From positions 9,300,001 to 9,364,000 of the forward strand of contig NZ_JADBEF010000001.1 in NCBI RefSeq assembly GCF_014873535.1: DNA of 64,000 nucleotides, written 5' to 3'. Under the pieces are notes generated by a model that was not told where the DNA came from, did no database searches, and saw nothing but the letters and a program-made list of their open reading frames with translations. Of this stretch, positions 39,717-48,837 are shown in pieces. Every line of letters starts with the position of its first letter. Within the stretch, counting starts at the first letter, position 1. The stretch is from Nonomuraea africana (GTDB lineage: Bacteria; Actinomycetota; Actinomycetes; Streptosporangiales; Streptosporangiaceae). Both the position numbers and the translations under genes were made by a program.

Positions 39717-40848
39717 GGCGCGGCTCCAGGCGGTGGTCCTGGCAGCCGCGCGGCGCGACGAGCGGGTTACACCGGGCGATCGCCCCTCCCGGCAGTTCGG
39801 CGACGTAGTCGCTGCCGTTGCGAGCGGACAGGCCGACGACGGGGAAGTCCGTGCTGATCATCTGGGCGCCGCTGTCGAGCGCCGCCTTGAGCCGCGTGGT
39901 GTCACCCGAGCGGGCCTCGGCGAACGGCACGTCGGAGCGGGTGCGGACGTAGTAGCCGCGGCGGACGAAGTCCTGGATCTGGGCGGTGTTGGCGCCCAGC
40001 GGGTCGTTCCATCCGATGAAGGCGGCGTCGGCACGGCCCGGCCTGGAGTTGGTGAACAGCACCCTGCCCTCCAGGTTCGGACGCCCGGCCAGGTAGGGCG
40101 TCTGGACGGCGGCCGACTGGTTGTCCATGAAGAACATCACCTTGCCGCGCGAGTCGCTGAGGCGCGGCCAGCCGTGCCGTAGCACGCTCTCCTCCAAGGA
40201 CAGGCCCGGCCTGCGCACGTCGTCGGCGGTGATCAGGCGGTCGTCGGGGAAGACCGTGCGGATCTCCGCGTCGAGGGCGTCGAGGAGGGCGGCGGTCCAC
40301 GGGCCGCTCTTGGCGCCGCCCGCGGCCTCCTTGGCGGGGTCGGTGGTCTTCAGTTCGGTGAGGATCGTGATCGGCACGTGTCCCGGGTTGGCGTCGGACC
40401 AGTCGCGCACCTGGCGCAGGCACTTGACCAGGGTGGAGCAGGTGGTGGCGTAATCGTGGTCGCCCCAGTGCAGCACCTTGAACCCTGGCTTCGCCAGGTC
40501 GGGGTCGTCGAGCGGGGGCAGTCCGGCGTCCCGTCTGACCAGCGGCCTGGTGTAGAGGCCGCCCTGCGGGTCGGGGAAGACGTCGAGCTCGATGCCACGC
40601 ACCCGCTGCGAAGCGAACTGGTGGGGGAGCGCCGCGTGCGAATACTGGAGGTTCCACCAGTTGGCGTCCGTCTTCCGCTGGACGTCCTTCTCGGCGTCGG
40701 TCACCTCGCGGTGGTAGCTGTTGTGGGTGGCGATCGTCTGGATCTGGTTGATCCTGACGTCTGACCTGCTCGTCGTGCCCACGGCGGGGGCGGCGGAGCT
40801 GAGGACGGCGAGCGCGGTCGCAGCGAGCAGAGCGGTCACTCGGGACAT
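39691..40848 (-). CDS. Secreted PI-PLC X-domain-like phosphodiesterase (Ca2+-dependent PLC1-like)
   Basis: 385 residues from ATG 40848. Signal peptide MSRVTALLAATALAVLSSAAPA; mature protein has the TIM-barrel N-terminal motif QTIATHNSYHREV with catalytic H42, then GIELDVFPDPQGGL (metal-binding E/D pair), KVLHWGDHDYATTC and PITILTELKTTDPAKEAAGG. This matches the calcium-dependent phosphoinositide phospholipase C1-like family of actinomycetes. Likely exported phospholipid or glycerophosphodiester hydrolase. Its 3' end overlaps the convergent kinase-like gene by 26 bp. Confidence 0.85.
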   Translation of the reverse strand: MSRVTALLAATALAVLSSAAPAVGTTSRSDVRINQIQTIATHNSYHREVTDAEKDVQRKTDANWWNLQYSHAALPHQFASQRVRGIELDVFPDPQGGLYTRPLVRRDAGLPPLDDPDLAKPGFKVLHWGDHDYATTCSTLVKCLRQVRDWSDANPGHVPITILTELKTTDPAKEAAGGAKSGPWTAALLDALDAEIRTVFPDDRLITADDVRRPGLSLEESVLRHGWPRLSDSRGKVMFFMDNQSAAVQTPYLAGRPNLEGRVLFTNSRPGRADAAFIGWNDPLGANTAQIQDFVRRGYYVRTRSDVPFAEARSGDTTRLKAALDSGAQMISTDFPVVGLSARNGSDYVAELPGGAIARCNPLVAPRGCQDHRLEPRLSPQPQQP

Positions 40849-40995
40849 GAGGCTCCTCGAGGGGTTCGTGGGGGCACCACCGACGGTCGCCGGGGGTGAT
40901 GAACACCCGATCAAGAAAGAGTTCTCCCATTTCGGAAATGTCCGTAAACAATCCCGTCAAGACCGCTGTCGAGAGGACTCGCCGAAGGTGGCACC

Positions 40996-42444
40996 ATGGA
41001 TGCATCCTTGGTCAGGCGCAAAGGAGCGATCGACGTGGCCACCGTCCCGAGCGTGTCTTACTCCATCACCGTGCGACTCGAGGTCCCGGCCGGCGGCAAG
41101 GCCGTCAGCCAGTTGACCCACGCCGTCGAGTCGGCGGGTGGCGTGGTCACGGCACTCGACGTCACCAACGCGGGGCACGAGAAGCTCCGCATCGACGTCA
41201 CCTGCGCGGCCAGGGACACCGACCACGCGCAGCAGATCGTCGACCAGCTCGAGGCGGTCGAGGGCGTCGTCATCCACAAGGTCTCCGACCGCACCTTCCT
41301 CATGCACCTCGGCGGCAAGATCGAGATGCAGTCGAAGGTGCCGCTGCGCAACCGCGACGAGCTGTCGATGGCCTACACGCCGGGCGTCGCCCGCGTCTCC
41401 ATGGCCATCGCCCGCAACCCCGAGGACGCCCGCCGCCTCACCATCAAGCGCAACAGCGTCGCGGTCGTCACCGACGGCTCGGCCGTCCTCGGCCTCGGCA
41501 ACATCGGCCCGGCCGCCGCGCTGCCCGTCATGGAGGGCAAGGCGGCGCTGTTCAAACGCTTCGCCGGCATCGACGCGTGGCCCATCTGCCTCGACACCCA
41601 GGACGTCGACGAGATCGTCTCCATCGTCCGCGCCATCGCGCCCGGATTCGGCGGCATCAACCTGGAGGACATCTCCGCGCCGCGCTGCTTCGAGGTCGAG
41701 GCCCGCCTGCGCGACCTGCTCGACATCCCCGTCTTCCACGACGACCAGCACGGCACCGCGATCTGCGTGCTCGCCGCCCTCACCAACGCCCTGCGCGTGG
41801 TCGAAAAGCGCATCGAGGACGTCCGCATCACGATGGCGGGCGCCGGCGCGGCGGGCACCGCCGTCCTGCGCCTGCTGCTGGCCGCGGGCGCCCGCAACGT
41901 GATCGTCTGCGACTACCTCGGCGCCGTCCACCTGGGCCGCGACGACCTCGACGACTCCCTGCGCTGGATCGCCGAGCACACCAACGCCGAGGGCTACTCG
42001 GGCGACCTGCGCGGCGCGGTCAAGGGCGCGGACGTCTTCGTCGGCGTCTCGGCTCCCGGCATCCTGACCGGCGACGACATCGCCACCATGGCCTCGAACG
42101 CCGTGGTGTTCGCCCTGGCCAACCCCGAGCCAGAGGTCTCGCCCGACGACGCCCGCGAGCATGCCGCCGTCGTGGCCACGGGCCGCTCCGACTACCCCAA
42201 CCAGATCAACAACGTGCTGGCCTTCCCCGGGGTCTTCCGTGGCCTGCTCGACGCCCAGGCCACGGAGGTCACCGAGCAGATGCTGCTGGCGGCGGCGGGC
42301 GCGCTGGCCGCCGTGGTCACCCCTGAGGAGCTCGGGCCCAACTACATCGTCCCGAGCGTCTTCCACCCCGATGTGTCCACCGCCGTCGCGGCGGCGGTCA
42401 GGGAGTCGGCCGGCGGCAGGGCGCGCGGCTTCACCGAGGCCTGA
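40996..42444 (+). CDS. NAD-dependent malic enzyme with N-terminal ACT domain
   Basis: 482 residues. Residues ~20-98 form an ACT-type ligand-binding domain (YSITVRLEVPAGGKAVSQLTHAVESAGGVVTALDV), usual for this actinobacterial malic enzyme. The catalytic core shows MAYTPGVARVSMAIA, TDGSAVLGLGNIGPAAALPVMEGKA, VFHDDQHGTAI (metal/malate site) and the Rossmann motif GAGAAGTA; C-terminal SDYPNQINNVLAFPG. Converts malate to pyruvate and CO2. A GTG 13 codons later is an alternative start. Confidence 0.93.
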   Translation: MDASLVRRKGAIDVATVPSVSYSITVRLEVPAGGKAVSQLTHAVESAGGVVTALDVTNAGHEKLRIDVTCAARDTDHAQQIVDQLEAVEGVVIHKVSDRTFLMHLGGKIEMQSKVPLRNRDELSMAYTPGVARVSMAIARNPEDARRLTIKRNSVAVVTDGSAVLGLGNIGPAAALPVMEGKAALFKRFAGIDAWPICLDTQDVDEIVSIVRAIAPGFGGINLEDISAPRCFEVEARLRDLLDIPVFHDDQHGTAICVLAALTNALRVVEKRIEDVRITMAGAGAAGTAVLRLLLAAGARNVIVCDYLGAVHLGRDDLDDSLRWIAEHTNAEGYSGDLRGAVKGADVFVGVSAPGILTGDDIATMASNAVVFALANPEPEVSPDDAREHAAVVATGRSDYPNQINNVLAFPGVFRGLLDAQATEVTEQMLLAAAGALAAVVTPEELGPNYIVPSVFHPDVSTAVAAAVRESAGGRARGFTEA

Positions 42445-42448
42445 CGGT

Positions 42449-43045
42449 CTACTCCCCGGCGCCCGGACGCCTGCCGACGGCCCTGGTGAGCGGGCCGTCG
42501 GGCGTCTGGCGCGGCCAGATCGAGCCGTACCACCACACGATCCCGCCCATCAGCACGAGCCCGGCCCCCGTGGCCAGCTTGCCCATGAGGTCGGCGGGCG
42601 GGCCCGTGTACGGCAGGTGGCCGTCGCCCTCACCCCAGTTCCGCCACCTGCCGTTTCCCCAGCCGGCACTGTGCCTCGGGCAGTCGTTGTAGACCCGATG
42701 GGCGTCGACCAGCTTGTCGTCGTGCTCGTTGCTGACGTGGTTGACCTGAATGCTGGCCGAGCGCCCCCTCGGGATCGGCACGTACACGGTCGTGCTCCTG
42801 CGCGCCTTCACCGTGCCCCGCTCGACCAGGTGGTCGTCCTTCTCCACGGTGAAGCCGGCCGCGTAGTCGCTGTTGCTCTCGAGCAGCACGGGCACCATGT
42901 TCGTGTCGCAGTTCTGCTCGCGGACCGTCATGGTGAAAGGGTCGTTCTCTTTGAGGTCATCCGCGGAGGCGGCCGTCGGAAAGAGGATCATCGCCCCTGT
43001 CGGCATCAGCAGCAGGGAGAGGGCGAGTCGGTTCCCGGTGGTCAT
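42449..43045 (-). CDS. Sortase-anchored (LPYTG) cell-wall protein
   Basis: 198 residues from ATG 43045. Signal peptide (ALSLLLMPTGAMILFPTAASA, cleavage near residue 28), a ~110-residue extracellular beta domain (MTVREQNCDTNMVPVLLESNSDYAAGFTVEKDD..VYVPIPRGRSASIQVNHV), a glycine/tryptophan-rich linker, then LPYTG at 144-148, a hydrophobic helix (LATGAGLVLMGGIVWWYG) and a basic tail, the full sorting signal. Two cysteines (C46, C122) may pair. No sortase gene is in the window. Function of the displayed domain unknown. Confidence 0.82.
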   Translation of the reverse strand: MTTGNRLALSLLLMPTGAMILFPTAASADDLKENDPFTMTVREQNCDTNMVPVLLESNSDYAAGFTVEKDDHLVERGTVKARRSTTVYVPIPRGRSASIQVNHVSNEHDDKLVDAHRVYNDCPRHSAGWGNGRWRNWGEGDGHLPYTGPPADLMGKLATGAGLVLMGGIVWWYGSIWPRQTPDGPLTRAVGRRPGAGE

Positions 43046-43166
43046 GGCTTCTCCCGAGCACTTCAAGATTGTGATCTTTGCTACCTACAGTGCCCATATG
43101 TATGCGCTCGGTAACATCAGGCGCTCGGGGGCGCGGGATGCGCTCCGCACCGGTCATGATGGAGTC

Positions 43167-43745
43167 ATGGCGGAGGCGATCTACGTCGGCGGGCTGTTGG
43201 TGGCGACGCCACTGCTCGACGATCCCAACTTCCGGCGGAGCGTGGTTCTGATCCTCGAACACGACGTCGACGGCGGCACTCTCGGTGTGGTGCTGAACCG
43301 GCCGAGCGAGATCGCCGTCACCCAGGTGCTACCGGTGTGGGACACCCTGGTGAGCGGTCCCGCCGTGCTCTTCGAGGGCGGGCCCGTCCAGACCGACAGC
43401 GCGCTGGCCCTGGCCGCGGTGCCGAGCGGGGAGGAGCCGCTGGGCTGGCGGCGGCTGCACGCGGGCACGCCCGCCGTCTCGCGGCTGGGCACGGTCGATC
43501 TCGACGCGCCACCCGAGATCCTGGCGGGCGAGATCGCCCAGATGCGGATCTTCGCCGGATACGCGGGGTGGACGTCGGGTCAGCTGGAGAGCGAGATCGC
43601 CGAGGGGGCGTGGTACGTCGTTGACTCGGAGGCGGGTGACACCTTCGACGCCGACCCCGGGCGGCTGTGGCGCTCCGTGCTGCGCCGTCAGCACGGGGAG
43701 CTGGCCTTCGTGGCCACCCACCCCGACGACCCGACGATGAACTAG
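43167..43745 (+). CDS. YqgE/AlgH family protein (DUF179)
   Basis: 192 residues from ATG 43167; the longer open frame upstream lacks family sequence. AlgH signature: GGLLVATPLLDDPNFRRSVVLILEHDVDGGTLGVVLNRPSEI, then FEGGPVQTDSALAL and RIFAGYAGWTSGQLESEIAEGAWYVVD. Conserved soluble protein of unknown biochemical role, linked to alginate regulation in Pseudomonas only genetically. Converges with the TetR gene, overlapping its stop by four bases. Confidence 0.92.
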   Translation: MAEAIYVGGLLVATPLLDDPNFRRSVVLILEHDVDGGTLGVVLNRPSEIAVTQVLPVWDTLVSGPAVLFEGGPVQTDSALALAAVPSGEEPLGWRRLHAGTPAVSRLGTVDLDAPPEILAGEIAQMRIFAGYAGWTSGQLESEIAEGAWYVVDSEAGDTFDADPGRLWRSVLRRQHGELAFVATHPDDPTMN

Positions 43746-44359
43746 CCGGCGAGGTCCCAGCCGGGGCGGAAGCTGCGCTCGGCGAGGGTGAGCGCGGCCT
43801 CCACGCGGTCGAACATCTCGCCCATGCTGGTGATCTTCGGTCTGGGGCACTCGAAGCCGACCCTGACGGTGGCCATGGCGTAGGCGACGACCATGTGGGG
43901 GAGTTGGTGGACGGCGGGGTCGAGGCCCTGGCGCCGGGCCACCTCGACGGCCAGGCGCCGCTCGGTCTCGACGCCGCGCGCCACGCTCCTGCCGGCGAGC
44001 GCGGGGTTGGACTCGATGAGCCGCTGCATCTTCATGAATCTCTCGGTGTCGTCAGGTGTCGCGTCGTTGAACTCTCGCATCATGACGCGCAACGCCTGCA
44101 GGAGGGACGTGAAGGGCGGCTCGTCGTCGGGCCGGTGCAGGAGCGCCTCGGTGAGGACCTCCTCGCTGTGGTCGTGGAACCACAGGACGACGTGCTCCTT
44201 GCCGGTGAAGTAGCGGAAGAACGTGCGAGCTGAGATCTCGACGGACCCCGCGATCTGCTCCACGGTGGTCATCTCGTATCCTTGTTCGAGGAACAGGTCG
44301 AGCGCCGCGTCGAGGATCGCGAGTCGCGTCTTCTCCTTTTTACGCTCCCGTAGGCCCAT
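43742..44359 (-). CDS. TetR-family regulator, probable repressor of the adjacent MFS exporter
   Basis: 205 residues from ATG 44359 with GGGAGG upstream. Helix-turn-helix: RERKKEKTRLAILDAALDLFLEQGYEMTTVEQIAGSVEISARTFFRYFTGKEHVVLW. The following helical domain is of the MftR/acyl-ligand subgroup (C-terminal TetR_C). It is divergent from a DHA2 exporter, 123 bp apart, with tandem repeats in the exporter promoter, the classic local-repressor arrangement. Confidence 0.9.
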   Translation of the reverse strand: MGLRERKKEKTRLAILDAALDLFLEQGYEMTTVEQIAGSVEISARTFFRYFTGKEHVVLWFHDHSEEVLTEALLHRPDDEPPFTSLLQALRVMMREFNDATPDDTERFMKMQRLIESNPALAGRSVARGVETERRLAVEVARRQGLDPAVHQLPHMVVAYAMATVRVGFECPRPKITSMGEMFDRVEAALTLAERSFRPGWDLAG

Positions 44360-44410
44360 GGCAACCTCCCTGTCACAGTGTGCCACATGTCAGCGGCTGC
44401 TAAATAAAAC

Positions 44411-44442
44411 CATTTGTCATTTGTCATCCTGTGCCATAAATT
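44411..44442 (+). promoter_or_regulatory. MFS exporter promoter overlapping tandem repeats
   Basis: TTGTCA (44414-44419), 17 nt, TAAATT (44437-44442) is a good vegetative promoter. Two tandem ATTTGTC copies (44412-44425) cover its -35 and spacer. A second element with a TGTG-C-CACA core (~44372-44390) lies on the TetR side. The region is AT-rich for this genome. Confidence 0.65.
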
Positions 44443-44482
44443 TGCCCTCGACTATCGATTCGTATGCATTAGGGGGACTTCC

Positions 44483-46063
44483 ATGGCCGAAGCCAGGACC
44501 ATGACGGCGAAGATGCCGTCGGATCCGGAAGGGGGCACCAAGGGCAGCCCATGGCTGACGCTGCTGGCGGTCTCGCTCGGCGTCATCATGGTGATGCTCG
44601 ACGGCACCGTGGTCGGCATCGCCAACCCCAGCATCGGCGCGGATCTCAAGGCAACCCTGTCGGACCTGCAGTGGGTGACGAGTGGTTACCTGCTGGCGCT
44701 CGCGGTCTTCCTGATCACCGCGGGCAAGCTCGGTGACCTGTTCGGCCACAAGCGGATCTTCCTGATCGGTGTCGCGGGCTTCACCCTGACCTCGCTGGCC
44801 ATCGGCTTCTGCAGCTCGATCACCCAGTTGATCATCCTGCGCGTGCTCCAGGGCCTGTTCGGCGCGCTGCTCCAGCCCGCCGCCCTGGCGCTGCTGCGCA
44901 ACGCCTTCCCCGGCCCGAAGCTGAACCAGGCCATGGGCGCGTGGGGTGGCATCATCGGTCTGTCCAGCGCCGCGGGCCCGATCGTCGGTGGTCTGCTGGT
45001 GGAGAACGCCACCTGGCAGTCGGTGTTCTTCATCAACGTGCCGGTGGGCATCGCCGCACTGATCATGGGTGTGCTCATCATCAACGAGAGCAAGACCCAG
45101 CTGCTGGCCAAGGTCGACTGGCTGGGCGTCGTGCTCCTGTCGGGCGCGATGTTCTCGCTGGTCTGGTCGATCATCAAGGCGCCCGAGTGGGGCTGGGGCG
45201 ACGTCAAGACGGTGGGCTTCCTCATCGCCTTCGCGCTGCTGACCGCCGTGTTCATCTTCTGGCAGACCCGGGCCAGGCAGCCGCTGGTGCCGCTGTCGAT
45301 CTTCAAGAACCCGTCGGTCACCATCGGCACGGTGCTGATGATGATGGTGGCGTTCGCGATGTTCGGCGCGATGTTCTTCCTCGGCTTCTTCTTCCAGGGC
45401 GTGCACGGCCTCACTCCGCTGGAGGCGGGCGTGCGCATGCTGCCGATGAGCGCGGGCATGATCATCGCTTCGCCGCTGGCGGGCATGGCGATCGGCCGGC
45501 TCGGCCCGAAGATCACGATGGCCGCGGGCCTGGTCATCACGGCGCTGGCCATGTTCCTGATGTCCCGTCTGGGCATCGAGGCGTCGTTCGTCGACAGCGG
45601 GATCCCGTTCCTGGTCCTGGCCTTCGGCCTGTCGCCGGTCTTCGTGGGCGCCACCGAGATCATCGTCGGCAACGTCGAGCCCCAGTACGCCGGTGTCGCC
45701 GGTGGCGTGCAGCAGTCCGCCATGCAGATCGGCGGCGCGCTGGGCACGGCCATCCTGGGCGCGGTGATGGCCAGTGAGATCGCCGGCACGCTGCCCGGCT
45801 ACCTCGGCCCCGCGGCCAAGACCATCCCGCCCGCCCAGCTGAGCCTGCTCGAACAGGCCGCGGCCTTCGGCACCGCGCCGACCCAGGGCCTGCCCGCGCA
45901 GCTGGCCGAGGTGGTCACCAACGCCGTGCACAACTCGTTCATGGACGGCATGCACCTGGCCTTCCTGGTGAGCACGGGCGTGGCCATCCTCACCGCGATC
46001 CTGGCGCTGTTCGTCAAGCGCGGCGCCACGCCGACCGAGGGCGCTCCCGTCCACGTCGGCTGA
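44483..46063 (+). CDS. MFS multidrug exporter, DHA2 (EmrB/QacA) family, 14 helices
   Basis: 526 residues from ATG 44483 with GGGGGA upstream. Motif D1 LDGTVVGIANPSIGADL in helix 1, motif A GKLGDLFGHKRIFLIG, motif C GIIGLSSAAGPIVGGLLVE (antiporter motif) and 14 predicted helices. Expels drugs or toxic metabolites with proton antiport. Transcribed away from its TetR gene and ended by a strong terminator. Confidence 0.93.
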   Translation: MAEARTMTAKMPSDPEGGTKGSPWLTLLAVSLGVIMVMLDGTVVGIANPSIGADLKATLSDLQWVTSGYLLALAVFLITAGKLGDLFGHKRIFLIGVAGFTLTSLAIGFCSSITQLIILRVLQGLFGALLQPAALALLRNAFPGPKLNQAMGAWGGIIGLSSAAGPIVGGLLVENATWQSVFFINVPVGIAALIMGVLIINESKTQLLAKVDWLGVVLLSGAMFSLVWSIIKAPEWGWGDVKTVGFLIAFALLTAVFIFWQTRARQPLVPLSIFKNPSVTIGTVLMMMVAFAMFGAMFFLGFFFQGVHGLTPLEAGVRMLPMSAGMIIASPLAGMAIGRLGPKITMAAGLVITALAMFLMSRLGIEASFVDSGIPFLVLAFGLSPVFVGATEIIVGNVEPQYAGVAGGVQQSAMQIGGALGTAILGAVMASEIAGTLPGYLGPAAKTIPPAQLSLLEQAAAFGTAPTQGLPAQLAEVVTNAVHNSFMDGMHLAFLVSTGVAILTAILALFVKRGATPTEGAPVHVG

Positions 46064-46077
46064 GGCCGATCCAGCCC

Positions 46078-46120
46078 TGCGGCTCCCGCCGGTTTCCGGC
46101 GGGAGCCGCAGCTCTTTTGT
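46078..46120 (+). terminator. Terminator of the DHA2 exporter
   Basis: Perfect 15-bp stem (46078-46092 with 46096-46110), triloop TTT, followed by GCTCTTTTGT, a genuine T-tract. Confidence 0.9.
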
Positions 46121-46141
46121 GGAGGGAGGGCGTCGGCCGCA

Positions 46142-46147
46142 TACACT
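46142..46147 (+). promoter_or_regulatory. Candidate -10 of the DUF3039 gene (leaderless)
   Basis: TACACT, 6 nt before the GTG start; TTGTGG 19 nt upstream may be the -35. Confidence 0.5.
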
Positions 46148-46153
46148 CGATGC

Positions 46154-46411
46154 GTGAGCACGAAGATCCTTCCAGAGCAGGAAACAACCCCGCGGCTCTC
46201 GCACGGTGACGGCGACCACGAACGGTTCGCCCACTATGCCGACAAGCACAAGATCACCGAGAGCATGGTGACCGGCACGCCGATCCGCGCCCTGTGCGGC
46301 AAGGTCTGGGTGCCCAGCCGCGACCCGAAGAAGTACCCGGTCTGCCCGGAGTGCAAGGAGATCTACGAAGGGCTGCCACAGGGCGGCGACGGTGACGACG
46401 GCAAGCAGTGA
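46154..46411 (+). CDS. DUF3039 zinc-binding-like protein
   Basis: 85 residues. Core RFAHYADKHKITESMVTGTPIRALCGKVWVPSRDPKKYPVCPECKEIY. H27, C48, C64 and C67 are plausible zinc ligands. This is the DUF3039 family, near-universal in actinobacteria and of unknown function. GTG start directly after a leaderless-type -10 box; likely monocistronic. Confidence 0.9.
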   Translation: MSTKILPEQETTPRLSHGDGDHERFAHYADKHKITESMVTGTPIRALCGKVWVPSRDPKKYPVCPECKEIYEGLPQGGDGDDGKQ

Positions 46412-46488
46412 GTGTTGATCGCGGGAAATCCCCCGAGGCGCAGCTAAGGTCGCGATATTGACCAGCTCATGCCGCATCGGGGGATCGC

Positions 46489-47361
46489 ATGGCCCGGCGT
46501 ACGACCGCCGCTGCTCTGGTGTGCCTGCTCGCCGCCTGGCCCTTGGCCGTGGCGACCGCGCCCGCCTCGGCCACGGGAGGCTGCTCGCCGGCCTCGAGGA
46601 ACGGCAGGGGCGACGCCCGTCCCGAGCCCGCCCCGGTGGCGGCCGTGCTCGCCGACCTCGCCTCGCGGGCGCGCCCCTCCGCCGACCTCGCCGCTCCCAT
46701 CACCGTGCCGATGTGGGTGCACGTGCTGAGCGACGGCGTCCGCAGAGCTCCTGACGAGGCGGTCACGGCGCAGGTGGCGACCCTCAACGCCGCCTACGCG
46801 GGCGAGTACGGCGGCGTCGACACCAATGTGCGCTTCCGCCTCGACGGCGTCACCGTGACCTCCAAGGCCACGTGGTTCGCCAACCCGCTGGGGCACGAGG
46901 CGGAGATGAAGACCGAGCTGCGCCGCGGTGGCTCGGACACCCTCAATCTGTACGTCGGCCAGCTGGCCGAACTCGTGCTGGGATACTCGACCTATCCCTT
47001 CTGGTACGCGAACAACCCCCACCTCGACGGCGTCGTCATCGACTGGCGCAGCCTGCCGGGCGGCGCGATGGCCGACTTCGACCGCGGATTCACCAGCGTG
47101 CACGAGATCGGCCACTGGCTCGGCCTGCTCCACACCTTCGACAACGGCTGCGGGCCCCTCGGCGACGGCGTGGAGGACACCCCGCCGCAGGCCACGCCCA
47201 CCGAGGGGTGCCCCGAGAGCAAGGACACCTGTCCCGAGCCCGGCGCCGACCCGATCCACAACTTCATGGACTACACCCATGACCGGTGCATGTCGGAGTT
47301 CACCCAGGGGCAGGCCGTCCGCATGCACGAGATGTGGTCGGCCTACCGCGCCCAGACCTGA
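46489..47361 (+). CDS. Secreted zinc metalloprotease, M43 (cytophagalysin/ulilysin-like)
   Basis: 290 residues. Signal peptide (residues 1-~28), short propeptide, then an MEROPS M43-type domain: VPMWVHVLSDG...QVATLNAAYAG, zinc site HEIGHWLGLLHTF (205-217), Cys-rich loop (CGPLGDGVEDTPPQATPTEGCPESKDTC) and the Met-turn NFMDYTHDRCMSEFTQGQAVRM with M260. All catalytic elements are present. Extracellular protein degradation is likely. Confidence 0.92.
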   Translation: MARRTTAAALVCLLAAWPLAVATAPASATGGCSPASRNGRGDARPEPAPVAAVLADLASRARPSADLAAPITVPMWVHVLSDGVRRAPDEAVTAQVATLNAAYAGEYGGVDTNVRFRLDGVTVTSKATWFANPLGHEAEMKTELRRGGSDTLNLYVGQLAELVLGYSTYPFWYANNPHLDGVVIDWRSLPGGAMADFDRGFTSVHEIGHWLGLLHTFDNGCGPLGDGVEDTPPQATPTEGCPESKDTCPEPGADPIHNFMDYTHDRCMSEFTQGQAVRMHEMWSAYRAQT

Positions 47362-47375
47362 CGATCCCACCTGAC

Positions 47376-47381
47376 TAGGAT
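47376..47381 (+). promoter_or_regulatory. Candidate -10 of the MFS gene at 47388 (leaderless)
   Basis: TAGGAT, 6 nt before the second of two in-frame GTG codons, favouring the start at 47388 over 47382. Confidence 0.45.
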
Positions 47382-47387
47382 GTGCGG

Positions 47388-48764
47388 GTGACAGCACCGA
47401 AGACACTAGACACTCCATACGCACCCCCTCGCATCTTCGGTTCCGAATACCGCGCCGCGAGCCTCGGCATCCTTCTCTGCGTCACCCTGGTCGCCTTCGA
47501 GGGCATGTCCGTCGGCGTGGTCATGCCCGCCATCTCGGAAGAGCTCGACGCCCTCGGCCTGTACGGCATGAGCTTCTCCGCCTTCCTCATCGGCGGCTTG
47601 TTCGCCAACGTCGTGGCGGGTCTGTGGTCGGACAGGAAGGGCCACGCACTGCCGTTCATCGCCGGCATCACGCTGTTCGTCATCGGCATGGCGCTGGCCG
47701 GAGCGGCGGTCAACAAGGAGCTGTTCGTCCTGGCCAGGATCGTGCAGGGGCTCGGCGGCGGCTCGACCATCGTGGCCTGCTACGTCATGATCGCCAGGGT
47801 CTACGCCCCCGAGGCCAGAAGCAAGATCTTCGCGGCCATCTCCGCCGCCTGGGTGGTCCCCGCCATGGTCGGCCCCGCCGTCGCGGGACTCGTGGCCGAC
47901 ACCGTCGGCTGGCGGTGGGTCTTCTACGGCATCTGCCCGCTCATCGTGCCCGCCCTGATCATGCTGCTTCCCGCGCTCAGGCAGAGCTCGCGGGGCAACC
48001 CGGAGCAGGCGGTGCGGTCCGTGCCGCGCATCATGGCGGCGGCCGCCACCGCGGGCGGCGCCGCGCTGCTGCTGTTCGGCGTGGACCGGGTGCACCAGTC
48101 GCCGGTCGCCGGCGGCCTCGCCACCGTGGGCGGCCTGGCGCTGCTCGTCATCGGCCTGCCCAGGCTGCTGCCCAAGGGCGCGCTCAGGTTCGCCCGCGGA
48201 CTGCCCACCACGATCATGATGCGCGGCATGTACTCGGCGGCGTTCTTCGGCGTCAACTCCTTCATCCCGCTCGTCCTCACGCAGGTGAAGCACTTCGGCA
48301 CCGCCGAGGCGGGCATCGCGCTCACCACCGGCGCGCTCGGCTGGTCCACGGGGGCCTACCTGCAGAGCAGGCGCGCCTACTCCGCGCAGAAGCTGCTGCG
48401 GCTCGGCGCCGCGGCCGTGCTGGTCGGAGTGCTGGGCACGATGCTCACCGCACTGCCGCCCTTCAGCGGCTGGGTCGCGGTCCCCGCGTGGATCGTCGCC
48501 GGACTCGGCATGGGCATCTCCGTCACCACGGTCAGCGTGACCATGATGCGGCAGTCGCCCGAGGACGAGCAGGGCAAGAACTCCGCCGCGATGCAGGTCA
48601 TGGACACCCTCGGCGCCGCGCTCGCCATCGGTGTCGGCGGCGCGCTGATCAACCTGATCGGGCACGCGCCCGCCCAGATCTCGACCGGGTTCGTCGTGAT
48701 CGCCCTCCTCATGGGCGCCATCGCGCTGGCCGCCGTGGTGATCGCCTCCAGGATCAGGACCTGA
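47388..48764 (+). CDS. MFS transporter, 12 helices
   Basis: 458 residues. Twelve predicted helices; motif A-like GLWSDRKGHALPFIAG between helices 2 and 3 and an antiporter-type motif C region AAWVVPAMVGPAVAGLVADTVGW. Family-level drug or metabolite exporter; substrate unknown. In-frame GTG 47382 is an alternative start. No regulator gene beside it. Confidence 0.9.
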   Translation: MTAPKTLDTPYAPPRIFGSEYRAASLGILLCVTLVAFEGMSVGVVMPAISEELDALGLYGMSFSAFLIGGLFANVVAGLWSDRKGHALPFIAGITLFVIGMALAGAAVNKELFVLARIVQGLGGGSTIVACYVMIARVYAPEARSKIFAAISAAWVVPAMVGPAVAGLVADTVGWRWVFYGICPLIVPALIMLLPALRQSSRGNPEQAVRSVPRIMAAAATAGGAALLLFGVDRVHQSPVAGGLATVGGLALLVIGLPRLLPKGALRFARGLPTTIMMRGMYSAAFFGVNSFIPLVLTQVKHFGTAEAGIALTTGALGWSTGAYLQSRRAYSAQKLLRLGAAAVLVGVLGTMLTALPPFSGWVAVPAWIVAGLGMGISVTTVSVTMMRQSPEDEQGKNSAAMQVMDTLGAALAIGVGGALINLIGHAPAQISTGFVVIALLMGAIALAAVVIASRIRT

Positions 48765-48837
48765 ACTCATTTCCCCCTCGCGCCCCAGCGATCACGAATC
48801 CCCTGATGGCCGCCCGCATGAGTGATAAGACGGCGGC

